The notes under the pieces were generated by a model. The model saw only the letters and a program-made list of their open reading frames with translations, was not told where the DNA came from and did no database searches. From positions 248,001 through 312,000 of the forward strand of contig NZ_RARC01000001.1 in the NCBI RefSeq assembly GCF_003719305.1: 64,000 nucleotides of DNA, written 5' to 3'. Each line of letters opens with the position of its first letter. Position 1 is the first letter of the stretch. The translations under genes were made by a program, and so were the position numbers. This document shows positions 24,270 through 32,697 of the stretch, one piece after another. Source of the DNA: Mycolicibacterium stellerae. GTDB lineage: Bacteria; Actinomycetota; Actinomycetes; Mycobacteriales; Mycobacteriaceae.

Positions 24270-25673
24270 ATGGCAGCCCGCAAATACACGCAGTGCTTCA
24301 ACTACCCAGGCCCCCCGCTGCAGAAGCCGTTCAACCTGGACCGCGACATGCCGTTCATCGTCGCCTCGGTCGCATTCCAGGTGCTCAGCTTCGTCACCGT
24401 CGGCCTGGTGGTCGGCCTGATCTTCGGACCCGTCGGGGCGGTGATCGGGGTCGCCGCCGGCCTTCTGATCGGTATCACGACAAGCGTCGCGGGCACGATC
24501 GTCGACAGCGCTGACAAGTGGTTGAACCAACGACTGGTCTGCCTGGGTGCCGCCCCGGTGTGCGCAGTTGGCACGATCACAGCGAGCACCATCGGCCCCA
24601 AGAATGAGACCGACGACAAGTCGGGTCCGCGGCGCTCGGAGCTCGGGGCGCTGGACAACGACGAGTTCTTCGACCTCGTGCTGATGCCCCACCGCCCAGA
24701 GGACGACTACGTCGCGATGGCCGATCCGCGCAATCCGAATGCCACATCGCCGCGTTGGGGCGCAGTTCGCAAAGACCAGACAGCCAACATCGCGAACAAT
24801 CCGGCCAACGAGATCTACAAAGACGGCTTCCAGGGGCAAGCACTGCTAAGGCCCAACCCCAACATGCTGCTGCCCGGCTCGCTGTTCCTGGGCTATCTCA
24901 ATCAGGCCGAACATGGCGAGGCATGGCTCGAGGAGCACCAGACCCGCAGCCGCCTGCACGTGGAGGCTGAAGGCGACTTCTGGATCCGGATGAAGGACGC
25001 CGCGGCTCTTCTCGGCGTGCTGGCCACCGCCGCCACGGTGGTGACGGCCGTCGGCGCGGGTGCGGGTGCGTATGCGGGATCGTCGTGGGGCTGCGCCCTC
25101 GGATCATGGTTCTTCGGGCCGGTCGGCTGTGCGATCGGGGCGATCATCGGTGGGATCATCGGCGCGCTGGCCGGCGGCGCGGCCGCCGGGCTCGGCAGCA
25201 AGGCGGTGATCGAAGCGGTCATGCAGTCGATGTTCGACGAGGACCCCGGCGAGATCGACGATGCCAACGTCGGTGACCTGCCGCCCGGCGGCTACGCCGA
25301 AGGTCAGCACGTGGTGGTGTTCGGTGAGCATGTGTACGACGGCTTTCACCAGGGCTGGCACGAGATGCATCCGCTGCTGGCGATCAAAATGGTCAGCGAC
25401 GAAAGCGGCTTCCTCACATGGAATCCGGGCGCGGCCACATCACCGGATGGCCTCACCGTCGAGGACATGAACCGCGGCATGGAGAGTCCGGCTTTCGCCG
25501 CCCGGGCGAAGGCCTATGTCGAGCAGGAGTGTCGCGGGATTCGCGATGCGCACGCGCCTGAAACACGCAGGCAGCAACAGAAACTCGAGAATCGGTGGTC
25601 GATTCACCCGCTCGTCGACGGGTGCCGGCCCGCCGATCCCGACCCCGATCCCGACCCCGCCGGTCCTCACTGA
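24270..25673 (+). CDS. B1: large glycine-zipper membrane protein ending in an EMHP-motif domain
   Basis: 467 residues, no named family recognised. Two N-terminal spans (about 27-75, VVGLIFGPVGAVIGVAAGLL), a polar middle of ~160 residues, then a second hydrophobic block (about 245-315) that is a glycine zipper (GAGAGAYAG; GAIIGGIIGALAGGAAAGLG). The C-terminal soluble part contains VVVFGEHVYDGFHQGWHEMH-P near residue 350, aligned with the same block in B2, and ends in a DPDPDPDP tail. It is translated between A1 and A2. Glycine zippers are typical of oligomerising or pore-like membrane proteins; that role is inference. Confidence 0.7.
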   Translation: MAARKYTQCFNYPGPPLQKPFNLDRDMPFIVASVAFQVLSFVTVGLVVGLIFGPVGAVIGVAAGLLIGITTSVAGTIVDSADKWLNQRLVCLGAAPVCAVGTITASTIGPKNETDDKSGPRRSELGALDNDEFFDLVLMPHRPEDDYVAMADPRNPNATSPRWGAVRKDQTANIANNPANEIYKDGFQGQALLRPNPNMLLPGSLFLGYLNQAEHGEAWLEEHQTRSRLHVEAEGDFWIRMKDAAALLGVLATAATVVTAVGAGAGAYAGSSWGCALGSWFFGPVGCAIGAIIGGIIGALAGGAAAGLGSKAVIEAVMQSMFDEDPGEIDDANVGDLPPGGYAEGQHVVVFGEHVYDGFHQGWHEMHPLLAIKMVSDESGFLTWNPGAATSPDGLTVEDMNRGMESPAFAARAKAYVEQECRGIRDAHAPETRRQQQKLENRWSIHPLVDGCRPADPDPDPDPAGPH

Positions 25674-25692
25674 CTTCGGGAAGGGTCCTGCC

Positions 25693-26874
25693 ATGGGTCT
25701 GTCCAACTTGCTTCGCATCATGGGTCGGACGTTGGTCCGACTGCCACTCGAGATTGCGACCGCGCTGTGGCGGCTCATCGTGATGCTGGCCCTGCTGCTG
25801 TTGCTGCTCGCGCATATGATTGCCGAGTTCTTGGAGTGGGTGTGCAAGAAGCGACCGGAGCGACCGCCGCCGAAACACTGCTGTGAGGTGCCGCCCCACG
25901 TCAAGCGATCACCGGATCCGTGCCTCTACAGCCAGTTCTACCTTATGGCACAGGGCCTTTCGGTGACGTGGGACAACCCCGACATCTGGATCACGCTGCC
26001 GGACGGCACGCCGGTCGAGTCCCACGCACTGCAACCGGCCACCAAATACCTTGTGCACGGACGCATTCACAACGCCTCCTTCGACCCGGCGCTGGGCACC
26101 GCGGTTCGCTGCCTTTACCGTCCGTACAGCTTCAACTCGCCGGACCGCGTTCCCATCGAGGTTCTGCCCGATGGCAGCGAGCGGGTGATTGTGCTGCACA
26201 TTGCGCCGTGGCAGAGCGAAGTCGCCGTCTTCAACTGGACCACCCCGCCGACTCCCAACCAACACTGGTGCCTACAGGTGGAGTGCACTCACCCAGCCGA
26301 CAAGAACCCCAACAACAATCTCGGCCAAGAGAACACCCAGGTGCTCGGCGGCTCGTCGGGTTCACACGTGCAGACGGGTGCACGCCTGTTCAATCCGACC
26401 GACCGCACAATGCGCGCCCGCGTCACGATCGATCAGTACACGGTTCCGTCCGCAGAGGTGGCGCTGCAACTCGACACTCGCGTCCGGCACCTGCGCCGCA
26501 GACGACCGTTGGACAACATCCGCAACCTGATGCTCGTCGTCGATGGCCAGGGCAAAGTCCGACGGCATGGTGCGACCGGGCCCGTGATGGTCTCCTATGT
26601 CTATCGCGGCTTCCACCAACTGCGGCGCGGTAACGAGCGTGGCGTGCAGCCGCTGGATCCGGGCTGGAAAGCCGAAATCAACGGTCAGGTCGTCGACGCC
26701 GCGGGACACGTCGTCGTCGAGATGGCGCCCCGCACCGGAGTCGATCTTCCGATCTCTTTCACGATCCCGCCGATCATCACGCTGCAGCGCGCTCAACAGA
26801 AATTCAATGTGATCGCCACCAGCGATCGCGGAAAACTGCTGGGCGGGTTGACGATTAGAATGGATGCGAATTGA
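25693..26874 (+). CDS. A2: paralogue of A1 with an N-terminal transmembrane helix
   Basis: 393 residues. N-terminal hydrophobic helix about 25-50 (LWRLIVMLALLLLLLAHMIA) followed by basic/Pro-rich KKRPERPPPKHCCEVPP with the same CC pair as A1. Then SPDPCLYSQFYLMAQGLSV, TWDNPDIW, and after ~110 residues NPNNNLGQENTQV, matching A1 block by block. The C-terminal half is about 45 residues longer than in A1. GGGAAGGG sits 6 nt before the ATG, and B2 starts inside its last codons. Orientation suggests a bitopic protein with the beta-domain on one face of the membrane. Confidence 0.7.
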   Translation: MGLSNLLRIMGRTLVRLPLEIATALWRLIVMLALLLLLLAHMIAEFLEWVCKKRPERPPPKHCCEVPPHVKRSPDPCLYSQFYLMAQGLSVTWDNPDIWITLPDGTPVESHALQPATKYLVHGRIHNASFDPALGTAVRCLYRPYSFNSPDRVPIEVLPDGSERVIVLHIAPWQSEVAVFNWTTPPTPNQHWCLQVECTHPADKNPNNNLGQENTQVLGGSSGSHVQTGARLFNPTDRTMRARVTIDQYTVPSAEVALQLDTRVRHLRRRRPLDNIRNLMLVVDGQGKVRRHGATGPVMVSYVYRGFHQLRRGNERGVQPLDPGWKAEINGQVVDAAGHVVVEMAPRTGVDLPISFTIPPIITLQRAQQKFNVIATSDRGKLLGGLTIRMDAN

Positions 26875-28150
26875 CATGCCGAGGAATCTCCCGCAGTATG
26901 CGAATTGCGCCGCACCGGGTGACAGCTATCCGATGTCGGCGGGCAATATCGCGCTACTGACGTTCGGCAGCCTCTTCTTCGGTGCGCTGGCGGGCGGCCT
27001 GTACGCGATGGTCATGACGGCCCTGGAGACTACTGCCGAACTCGGCTGCATCCTGGGCATCCTGTTTCTCACGACGCTTGTCACCGGTGCCGCGATGTTC
27101 AAGACGTGGTACTACAACGCGCGGCTGATGTGCATTCGCCATGACCAGTGCACCGCAGGCACGGTCGTGGACGAACCCACCGTTTCCACAGACGGCGACC
27201 GCAAGATCAATCTGCTTCTCGCGCCGTTCAGCGTCGAAGAGACCGAGCAGCTGATGGTAGACACGCTGGACAGCATGCGCGGCACGTTGAGCAATGTCCC
27301 GCCGCTCACCGACCTGCAGAACCGGCAGATCCGGTTCGACTACGTCCGCGGTCTCAGCGACGCCGACCAACAGCGCGTCTACACGGAGCTGATCGACAAC
27401 CGGATGTTCGGTCAGCCCGGCCGCGCGTTTCTGCGCCACTTCTATCGGCGCGACGAGGCACGCATGGGCACATCGGCCTTCAACGAATCTCCCGACGACA
27501 CCGCCGTCCCGTCAAACCCGATGTACCGCTACGACGGCCCAATTCTGGTGCCCTACATCCACAATGAAGTCGACGGCTACATCCTTGGCAAGTTCCTCGA
27601 CAACCTGCTGGCCGCCCTGGTGACCGCGCTCGTCGCCTACACCGCGCTGTGCGCGCTGTGCGTGACGGTGGGCCTGCCCGAGCCGCTGTGCGGGGCAGGC
27701 GCCGCGGCATTGGCGGCATTGCTGGCGTTGCTCGCGCTCATCCTGGCCACCGCCATCAACCCGCCGTCGGACGGAGACGCTTCGGAGGTCGATGTCGACG
27801 TGGAGGACCCCGACTTCGACGCACCGCCGACCGAGATGCGTCGCGGAGACGTGGTGTTCGTGTTCGGCAACTGGATCATGGACGAAGAGCACGCAAACTA
27901 CTTCGAGATCCACCCCGTGAAAGCCTGGCACTTGCTGTGCCAGCGCGGCGGATTCGACCCCAACGACTGGGTCCTCAGCGACGACATTCCCAGATCCGAA
28001 TGCGCGGTGGACGTCCGACAGATGACCGAGGCGGACTTCGAGCGCCTCTGCGGGATGGTCAAGGACGCGGAAACGACCGATCCCGACGACGGGATGCTGC
28101 TGAGGACGGCCGCGGCGTTGGCGACGGTGCCGCCTCGACCGGAACCGTGA
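26864..28150 (+). CDS. B2: paralogue of B1, multi-span protein with an EIHP motif
   Basis: 428 residues. Two N-terminal spans (about 27-75), RLMCIRHDQCTAGTVV (like RLVCLGAAPVCAVGTI in B1), a polar middle, a second hydrophobic block (about 245-295, TALVAYTALCALCVTVG then AALLALLALILATAI), an acidic linker, and VVFVFGNWIMDEEHANYFEI-HP near residue 335. Its second block has Ala/Leu spans rather than the Gly zipper of B1. ATG 26864 overlaps the A2 stop by 11 bp; ATG 26876 (424 residues) is the alternative. Last gene of the module; ends 3 bp from the convergent DUF4235 gene. Confidence 0.7.
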   Translation: MRIDMPRNLPQYANCAAPGDSYPMSAGNIALLTFGSLFFGALAGGLYAMVMTALETTAELGCILGILFLTTLVTGAAMFKTWYYNARLMCIRHDQCTAGTVVDEPTVSTDGDRKINLLLAPFSVEETEQLMVDTLDSMRGTLSNVPPLTDLQNRQIRFDYVRGLSDADQQRVYTELIDNRMFGQPGRAFLRHFYRRDEARMGTSAFNESPDDTAVPSNPMYRYDGPILVPYIHNEVDGYILGKFLDNLLAALVTALVAYTALCALCVTVGLPEPLCGAGAAALAALLALLALILATAINPPSDGDASEVDVDVEDPDFDAPPTEMRRGDVVFVFGNWIMDEEHANYFEIHPVKAWHLLCQRGGFDPNDWVLSDDIPRSECAVDVRQMTEADFERLCGMVKDAETTDPDDGMLLRTAAALATVPPRPEP

Positions 28151-28153
28151 CGA

Positions 28154-28426
28154 CTACTCGGGACTCTCGTTGGTGACGGCCCGATAGCCGTGCGCACTCG
28201 CGCGGCTGACGCCGGCACGGACAAGGCCGAACACCAACCCCTGCAGCGCGGCGGCGCCGAGCGCCTCACGTCCGGACCGGTTGAGATCCTTCGGGTCGGG
28301 CGGCTCCTGGTCCGACGGGCTGACCCGCTGCCAGATCTCGTTGAAGACCCAACCGGCGATCAGACCCCCGGCGACGGAGGTCGCAAGCTGCAGTGGCATG
28401 TACATGGCCTTGGATACCGTGCTCAT
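28154..28426 (-). CDS. DUF4235 membrane protein
   Basis: 90 residues. Span at about 13-30 (LQLATSVAGGLIAGWVFNEI), the family's central PPDPKDLNRSGREALGAAALQG block, then a second hydrophobic helix (LVFGLVRAGVSRASAHGYRA). Small envelope protein of unknown function, common in actinobacteria. Its start is divergent from the LLM oxidoreductase, with a KstR box in the shared 75 bp. Confidence 0.82.
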   Translation of the reverse strand: MSTVSKAMYMPLQLATSVAGGLIAGWVFNEIWQRVSPSDQEPPDPKDLNRSGREALGAAALQGLVFGLVRAGVSRASAHGYRAVTNESPE

Positions 28427-28477
28427 GGCCTCGGCGTACCCGACGGCGCGGCAGCGAAACGCGACGAAGGCACAGAT

Positions 28478-28495
28478 TAGAACACGTTCTAGTAT
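28478..28495 (+). promoter_or_regulatory. consensus KstR operator overlapping a leaderless promoter
   Basis: TAGAACACGTTCTA (28478-28491) fits the KstR consensus TnnAACnnGTTnnA at every fixed position and is a perfect palindrome. Its last bases overlap -10 box TAGTAT (28490-28495), which lies 6 nt before the ATG at 28502. Bound repressor would block the promoter. Confidence 0.75.
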
Positions 28496-28501
28496 TCACA
28501 G

Positions 28502-29368
28502 ATGCGGTTCACCTATGCGGAAGCGATGACAGACCCCACCTACTACCTGCCGTTGGCCAAGGCCGCCGAGGATGCCGGCTATCACGCGATGACGATCGCC
28601 GACAGCATCGCCTACCCGTTCGAGTCGGACTCGAAGTATCCCTACACCCCCGACGGTAACCGCGAATTCCTCGACGGCAAGGCGTTTGTCGAAGCGTTCG
28701 TCCTCGCGGGCGCACTGTGCGCGGTGACAACCAGGCTGAGGTTCAACTTCTTCGTGCTGAAGCTGCCGATCCGCCCGCCTGCGCTGGTGGCCAAGCAGGC
28801 CGGCTCGCTGGCGGCGATCTTCGGCAACCGGCTCGGGCTCGGCGTCGGCACCAGCCCGTGGCCGGAGGACTACGAGCTGCTCGGCGTCCCTTTCGCCAAG
28901 CGCGGCAAGCGAATGGACGAATGCATCGACATCATCAAGGGGCTGACATCGGGTGACTACTTCGAGTTCCACGGCGAGTTCTACGACATCCCGAAAACGA
29001 AGATGACCCCGGCACCGTCCGAGCCGATTCCGATACTCATCGGCGGGCACGCCGAGGCCGCGCTGCGCCGGGCGGTCCGCTGCGACGGCTGGATGCACGG
29101 CGGCAGCGGCCGCAAGGAACTCGACCGGCTCATCGCAAGGCTGAACGAGATTCGCCAGCAAGAGGGCCGCACCGACCCGTTCGAGATCCACGTCATGTCG
29201 GCAGACGCGTACACCACGGACGGGATCAAGCGGCTCGAGGACAAGGGCGTCACCGACGCCATCGTCGGCTTCCGCAACCCTTACGTCATGGGCAACGACT
29301 CCGAGCCGTTGGACACCAAGATCCGCAACCTCGAGACCTTCGCCGAAAAGGTCATGGCAAAGGTGTGA
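28502..29368 (+). CDS. LLM-class flavin/F420-dependent oxidoreductase, KstR-controlled
   Basis: 288 residues, luciferase-like TIM barrel. MRFTYAEAMTDPTYYLPLAKAAE start, the LRFNFFVLKLPIRPP strand, LGLGVGTSPWPEDY and IPILIGGHAEAALRRA are hallmarks of mycobacterial F420-type LLM enzymes; it closely resembles the Rv0940c/Rv0953c pair as I remember them, and position favours Rv0940c. Substrate unknown; the KstR box points to sterol or lipid breakdown. Leaderless start supported by TAGTAT 6 nt upstream. Confidence 0.88.
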   Translation: MRFTYAEAMTDPTYYLPLAKAAEDAGYHAMTIADSIAYPFESDSKYPYTPDGNREFLDGKAFVEAFVLAGALCAVTTRLRFNFFVLKLPIRPPALVAKQAGSLAAIFGNRLGLGVGTSPWPEDYELLGVPFAKRGKRMDECIDIIKGLTSGDYFEFHGEFYDIPKTKMTPAPSEPIPILIGGHAEAALRRAVRCDGWMHGGSGRKELDRLIARLNEIRQQEGRTDPFEIHVMSADAYTTDGIKRLEDKGVTDAIVGFRNPYVMGNDSEPLDTKIRNLETFAEKVMAKV

Positions 29369-29373
29369 TCAAA

Positions 29374-29387
29374 ACCCAGGTCTGGGT
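29374..29387. promoter_or_regulatory. 14-bp palindrome between LLM and STAS genes
   Basis: ACCCAG-GT-CTGGGT in the 31-bp gap. The 2-nt centre is too tight for a good hairpin, so an operator is more likely than a terminator. Confidence 0.3.
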
Positions 29388-29399
29388 AACCAACGTTCA

Positions 29400-30149
29400 A
29401 TGAGCCAAGCCTGCACACTGACGGTCACCGAGGATTCCGTGGACGGTGCGACTGTGCTCACCCCCGACGGCGTTCTGGACTCCTCCACCTATCGTGCCCT
29501 GCGCGACGAGGTGATCGAAGCGGCCCTCGGCGAGCCACGGGCGGTCATCGTCGACGTCAGCCGGCTGTCGGTGCCTGCCGATTCGTCCTGGTCGGTGTTC
29601 AGCAGCGCGCGCTGGCATGTCGACGGTTGGCCGAGTACACCGATCGTGCTCGTCTGCGAGCACCAGGACATGCGAACCGCTTTCGGCCGATGTGGAGCGT
29701 CGCGATGGGTCTCCGTCCATCCGACGATCAAGACGGCGCTGGCCACCCTGCAGCGCCGCGACGTCATGGCGCACCGAGCCAGGGCCGCGCTGCCCGCAGA
29801 TCCGTCCAGTCTTCGTCGGTCGCGCGACCTGGTGGAGCGCTGGCTGACGGCATGGGCGCACACAGATCTGATCCCGGTGACTCAGGTGATCGTCACCGCG
29901 TTGGTCGAGAACGTCTTGCAACACACCGACAGCGGACCCGATATCCGGCTTCAGGCCGACGGTGCGACTGTCACGGTCGCAGTCGATGACGCCAGTCGTG
30001 TTCAGGCGAGCCTTGGCGAAACACCGACGCGCGCCGGTCATCCGTTGGGCATGCGGATTGTGAACGCGCTCTGCCGTCAATGGGGTAATGCGCCAACGCG
30101 CTCCGGCAAGACGGTGTGGGTCATCGTCGGCCGGGAGAACCGCATCTAG
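29400..30149 (+). CDS. STAS domain fused to an RsbW-type ATPase domain
   Basis: 249 residues. The N-terminal ~110 residues form a STAS fold (VLTPDGVLDSSTYRALRDEV; VIVDVSRLSVPADSSW holds the usual phospho-Ser region). A linker leads to a GHKL/HATPase domain with N-box ALVENVLQHT and G-box-like HPLGMRIVNAL, as in anti-sigma kinases. Partner-switching normally uses these as separate antagonist proteins; here both are in one chain. No sigma factor gene is adjacent. Overlaps the convergent ROK gene by 4 bp. Confidence 0.8.
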   Translation: MSQACTLTVTEDSVDGATVLTPDGVLDSSTYRALRDEVIEAALGEPRAVIVDVSRLSVPADSSWSVFSSARWHVDGWPSTPIVLVCEHQDMRTAFGRCGASRWVSVHPTIKTALATLQRRDVMAHRARAALPADPSSLRRSRDLVERWLTAWAHTDLIPVTQVIVTALVENVLQHTDSGPDIRLQADGATVTVAVDDASRVQASLGETPTRAGHPLGMRIVNALCRQWGNAPTRSGKTVWVIVGRENRI

Positions 30150-31324
30150 CTCTTCGCCCGGAGCGACTCGTCGATGAGACGCGGGCTCAGCACGTGGTCG
30201 AGGACCATGGTGGCGCTACCGATGACGCCGGACTGGTCCCCGTAGGTGGTCGGCACGACTTGAAGCACACGGGTCGCGAGCGCGGTCGCGTTGCCGTACA
30301 ACGTTTCCCGCAGACCCGCCACGAAGATGTCGTATGCCCTTGCCATGTCGCCCGCGACGACCAGCAATGCGGGGTTGAGCAGGTTCACCGCGGCTGCCAG
30401 AACCTCGCCGACGTGACGGCCGCTGTCCCGGATCAACCTCCGCGCCTCGGCGTCCCCGCCGTTGGCTAGTTCCACGACATCGCGGATGTGGCCCACCGCG
30501 TGACCCTGTTGCGTCAGAGCCCGCACCAGCGCCCAACCGCCCGCGATCGCTTCCAGACATCCGGTGTCGCCGCATCGGCACGGCACCCCGTCGGCGGCGG
30601 GCGTTTTGTTGTGGCCGAACTCGCCTGCGGCTTGTACCGCGCCACGCTGCAGCGAACCCCCGGCGATGATGCCTGCTCCGAGACCAGTAGACGCCTTGAT
30701 GACGAGCACATCGTCGACGGCCTGACGCTCACCCCGCCGCTCTGCCAGCGCAATGACGTTGACGTCGTTGTCGAGGATGACGGGCGCATCGGTCAGCTCG
30801 ACGAAATAGGGCGCCAGCGGTACCCCGTCCCAGCCGCTCATGATCGGCGAGTCGAGGCTGCAGCCGCGATGCTGGTCGACCGTCCCGGGTAGGCACAGCC
30901 CGACGCCGTGAATGCGAACATCGCGGTGCCCCTCGAGCAGGACGTCGAGCCTCTTGGCCACGTCGGGCATCAACTCGTCGGGACCGATGCCGATCTCCTG
31001 GTCGATATCGGCTGCGGCCAGGATCTCGCCGGCGAGGTTGCACACCGCCAGCCGGGTCCGGCTGCGCCCGATCGCGGCGGCGAGCACGACGCCGGCGTCG
31101 GCGTTGAACGTCAGCAGCGCGGCGGGCCTGCCACCGGTGGACGGCGCCTGTTGACGTTCGGTGATCAGGTCCTGATCCGCCAGCGCAGCCACCCGAGCGG
31201 CCACAGCGGTGCGGGACAGGCCGGTCTGGTCACCGAGCTCGGCACGTGTGATGGCGCCCGCGGCACGGATCAGCCCGTAGACGTCGCCTGCCGAGGTGGC
31301 CGTCGAAGTTCGGAAAAAGGCCAT
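30146..31324 (-). CDS. ROK-family transcriptional regulator
   Basis: 392 residues. N-terminal winged helix (ITRAELGDQTGLSRTAVAARVAALADQDLI) then the ROK sugar-kinase-like fold with GVGLCLPGTVD, DNDVNVIALAE, STGLGAGIIAGG and the zinc site GEFGHNK...CRCGDTGCLEA. Members repress sugar or efflux genes and respond to a sugar-like ligand. Divergent from an MFS transporter with a palindrome at 31401-31416, the obvious target pair. Confidence 0.9.
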   Translation of the reverse strand: MAFFRTSTATSAGDVYGLIRAAGAITRAELGDQTGLSRTAVAARVAALADQDLITERQQAPSTGGRPAALLTFNADAGVVLAAAIGRSRTRLAVCNLAGEILAAADIDQEIGIGPDELMPDVAKRLDVLLEGHRDVRIHGVGLCLPGTVDQHRGCSLDSPIMSGWDGVPLAPYFVELTDAPVILDNDVNVIALAERRGERQAVDDVLVIKASTGLGAGIIAGGSLQRGAVQAAGEFGHNKTPAADGVPCRCGDTGCLEAIAGGWALVRALTQQGHAVGHIRDVVELANGGDAEARRLIRDSGRHVGEVLAAAVNLLNPALLVVAGDMARAYDIFVAGLRETLYGNATALATRVLQVVPTTYGDQSGVIGSATMVLDHVLSPRLIDESLRAKS

Positions 31325-31400
31325 GTCATCGATTCAAATAGGTCCGATCGGGGTTCTGGCCCAATCGTAACCTGCACCACTTTTACCGTCAAAATACCTA

Positions 31401-31416
31401 AGTCAGTTTGCTGACT
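31401..31416. promoter_or_regulatory. palindromic operator between ROK regulator and MFS gene
   Basis: AGTCAG-TTTG-CTGACT, perfect 6-bp arms, 55 bp before the transporter start in the shared 146-bp promoter region. Placement suggests the ROK protein binds it. Confidence 0.45.
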
Positions 31417-31470
31417 GCCTAAAGTCTCGTTACCGTGGCGAGGGTCCAACCACAGGAAGGTCCAACGTTT

Positions 31471-32697
31471 GTGACCATCTCGCTTGACCGGCCCTTGACG
31501 GCCCCCGTCTCCGTCGTCGCTCCCGCACCCTCGGTGCGTTGGCTTGCGGTGTTGGCGCTTGCCCTCGGCGGGTTCGGCATCGGAACCACCGAGTTCGTCG
31601 CGATGGGCCTGCTTCCGGATATCGCGTCCAGCTTCGCCATCTCCGAACCGACCGCAGGACACATCATTTCGGCGTACGCGCTCGGCGTAGTCGTCGGGGC
31701 GCCGCTGATCGCCGCACTGACCGCACGCATGCCGCGAAAGACGGTGCTGTTAGCGCTGATGACAGTGTTCACGCTCAGCAACCTCGCCAGCATGTTCGCC
31801 CCGTCGTACGGGATGCTGATCGCGGCGCGCTTCGTCGCCGGCCTGCCCCATGGGGCGTTCTTCGGTGTCGCCGCGATGGTGGCCTCCTTCCTGATGGGGC
31901 CACGGAACCGAGCCAAAGCGGTGGCCCATGTCATGACCGGTTTGACCGTCGCGACCGTTGTGGGTGTGCCGATGGCCTCCTGGCTCGGCCAGGCCCTTGG
32001 CTGGCGCAGCGCCTTCGGTCTTGTGGTCGCCGTCGGAATGGCGACGCTGACCGCGATCGCATTCTGGCTCCCTCCGCTGCGGTCGATGCACGTGACAAGT
32101 CCCCTGACCGAACTCGGCGCGCTCAAACGCGTGCAGGTGTGGTTGGCGATCCTGGTGGGCATGGTCGGATTCGGCGGCATGTTCGCCGTGTACACCTACA
32201 TCAACACGACGATGACCGACGTCGCGGGGATGCCGCGCGCGCTGGTCCCGTTGGCGCTCATGGTCTTCGGCGTCGGCATGGTGGTGGGCAACCTGGTCGG
32301 TGGCAAGATCGCCGACATCTCGGTGGTTCGTGGTCTGTATCTGTCGATGAGCGCCCTTGGCATCGCGCTGACGGTGTTCGTGGTGGCCTCCCACAACCCG
32401 TGGACGGCCCTGCTGGTGTTGTTCGCGATCGGCGCTGCCGGCTCGGCGATGGGCCCTGCATTGCAGATCCGGCTGATGGACGTCGGCCACGACGCTCGAA
32501 CGCTGGCGGCCTGCCTCAACCACTCGGCGCTGAACATGGCCAACGCGATCGGCGCTTTGGTCGGCGGGCTCGTCATCGCGGCCGGATACGGCTACACCGC
32601 ACCCGCGGCCGCAGGCGCGATGCTGTCTGCCGCGGGAATTCTGGTTCTCACCGGCTCATTGGCGTTGCAGCGAAGGACCCCCACCCCGGCCCTGTGA
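31471..32697 (+). CDS. MFS transporter of the AraJ/YdhP (DHA1) type
   Basis: 408 residues, 12 spans. The first span block GGFGIGTTEFVAMGLLPDIA is the signature of the arabinose-efflux/purine-ribonucleoside-efflux group, followed by motif A-like LTARMPRKTVLLALM and RFVAGLPHGAFFGVAA. GTG 31471 is chosen because AGGAAGG lies 10 nt upstream; an upstream in-frame start would cost nothing but lacks a ribosome site. Probably controlled by the divergent ROK regulator. 42-bp convergent overlap with the cation transporter. Confidence 0.88.
   Translation: MTISLDRPLTAPVSVVAPAPSVRWLAVLALALGGFGIGTTEFVAMGLLPDIASSFAISEPTAGHIISAYALGVVVGAPLIAALTARMPRKTVLLALMTVFTLSNLASMFAPSYGMLIAARFVAGLPHGAFFGVAAMVASFLMGPRNRAKAVAHVMTGLTVATVVGVPMASWLGQALGWRSAFGLVVAVGMATLTAIAFWLPPLRSMHVTSPLTELGALKRVQVWLAILVGMVGFGGMFAVYTYINTTMTDVAGMPRALVPLALMVFGVGMVVGNLVGGKIADISVVRGLYLSMSALGIALTVFVVASHNPWTALLVLFAIGAAGSAMGPALQIRLMDVGHDARTLAACLNHSALNMANAIGALVGGLVIAAGYGYTAPAAAGAMLSAAGILVLTGSLALQRRTPTPAL

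Noticed and set aside
23214..28150. Duplicated module as a phage tail, contractile injection or toxin-antitoxin locus
   Set aside because: No sheath, tube, baseplate, ATPase, nuclease or small antitoxin-like gene is present. Only membrane and beta-domain proteins are seen.
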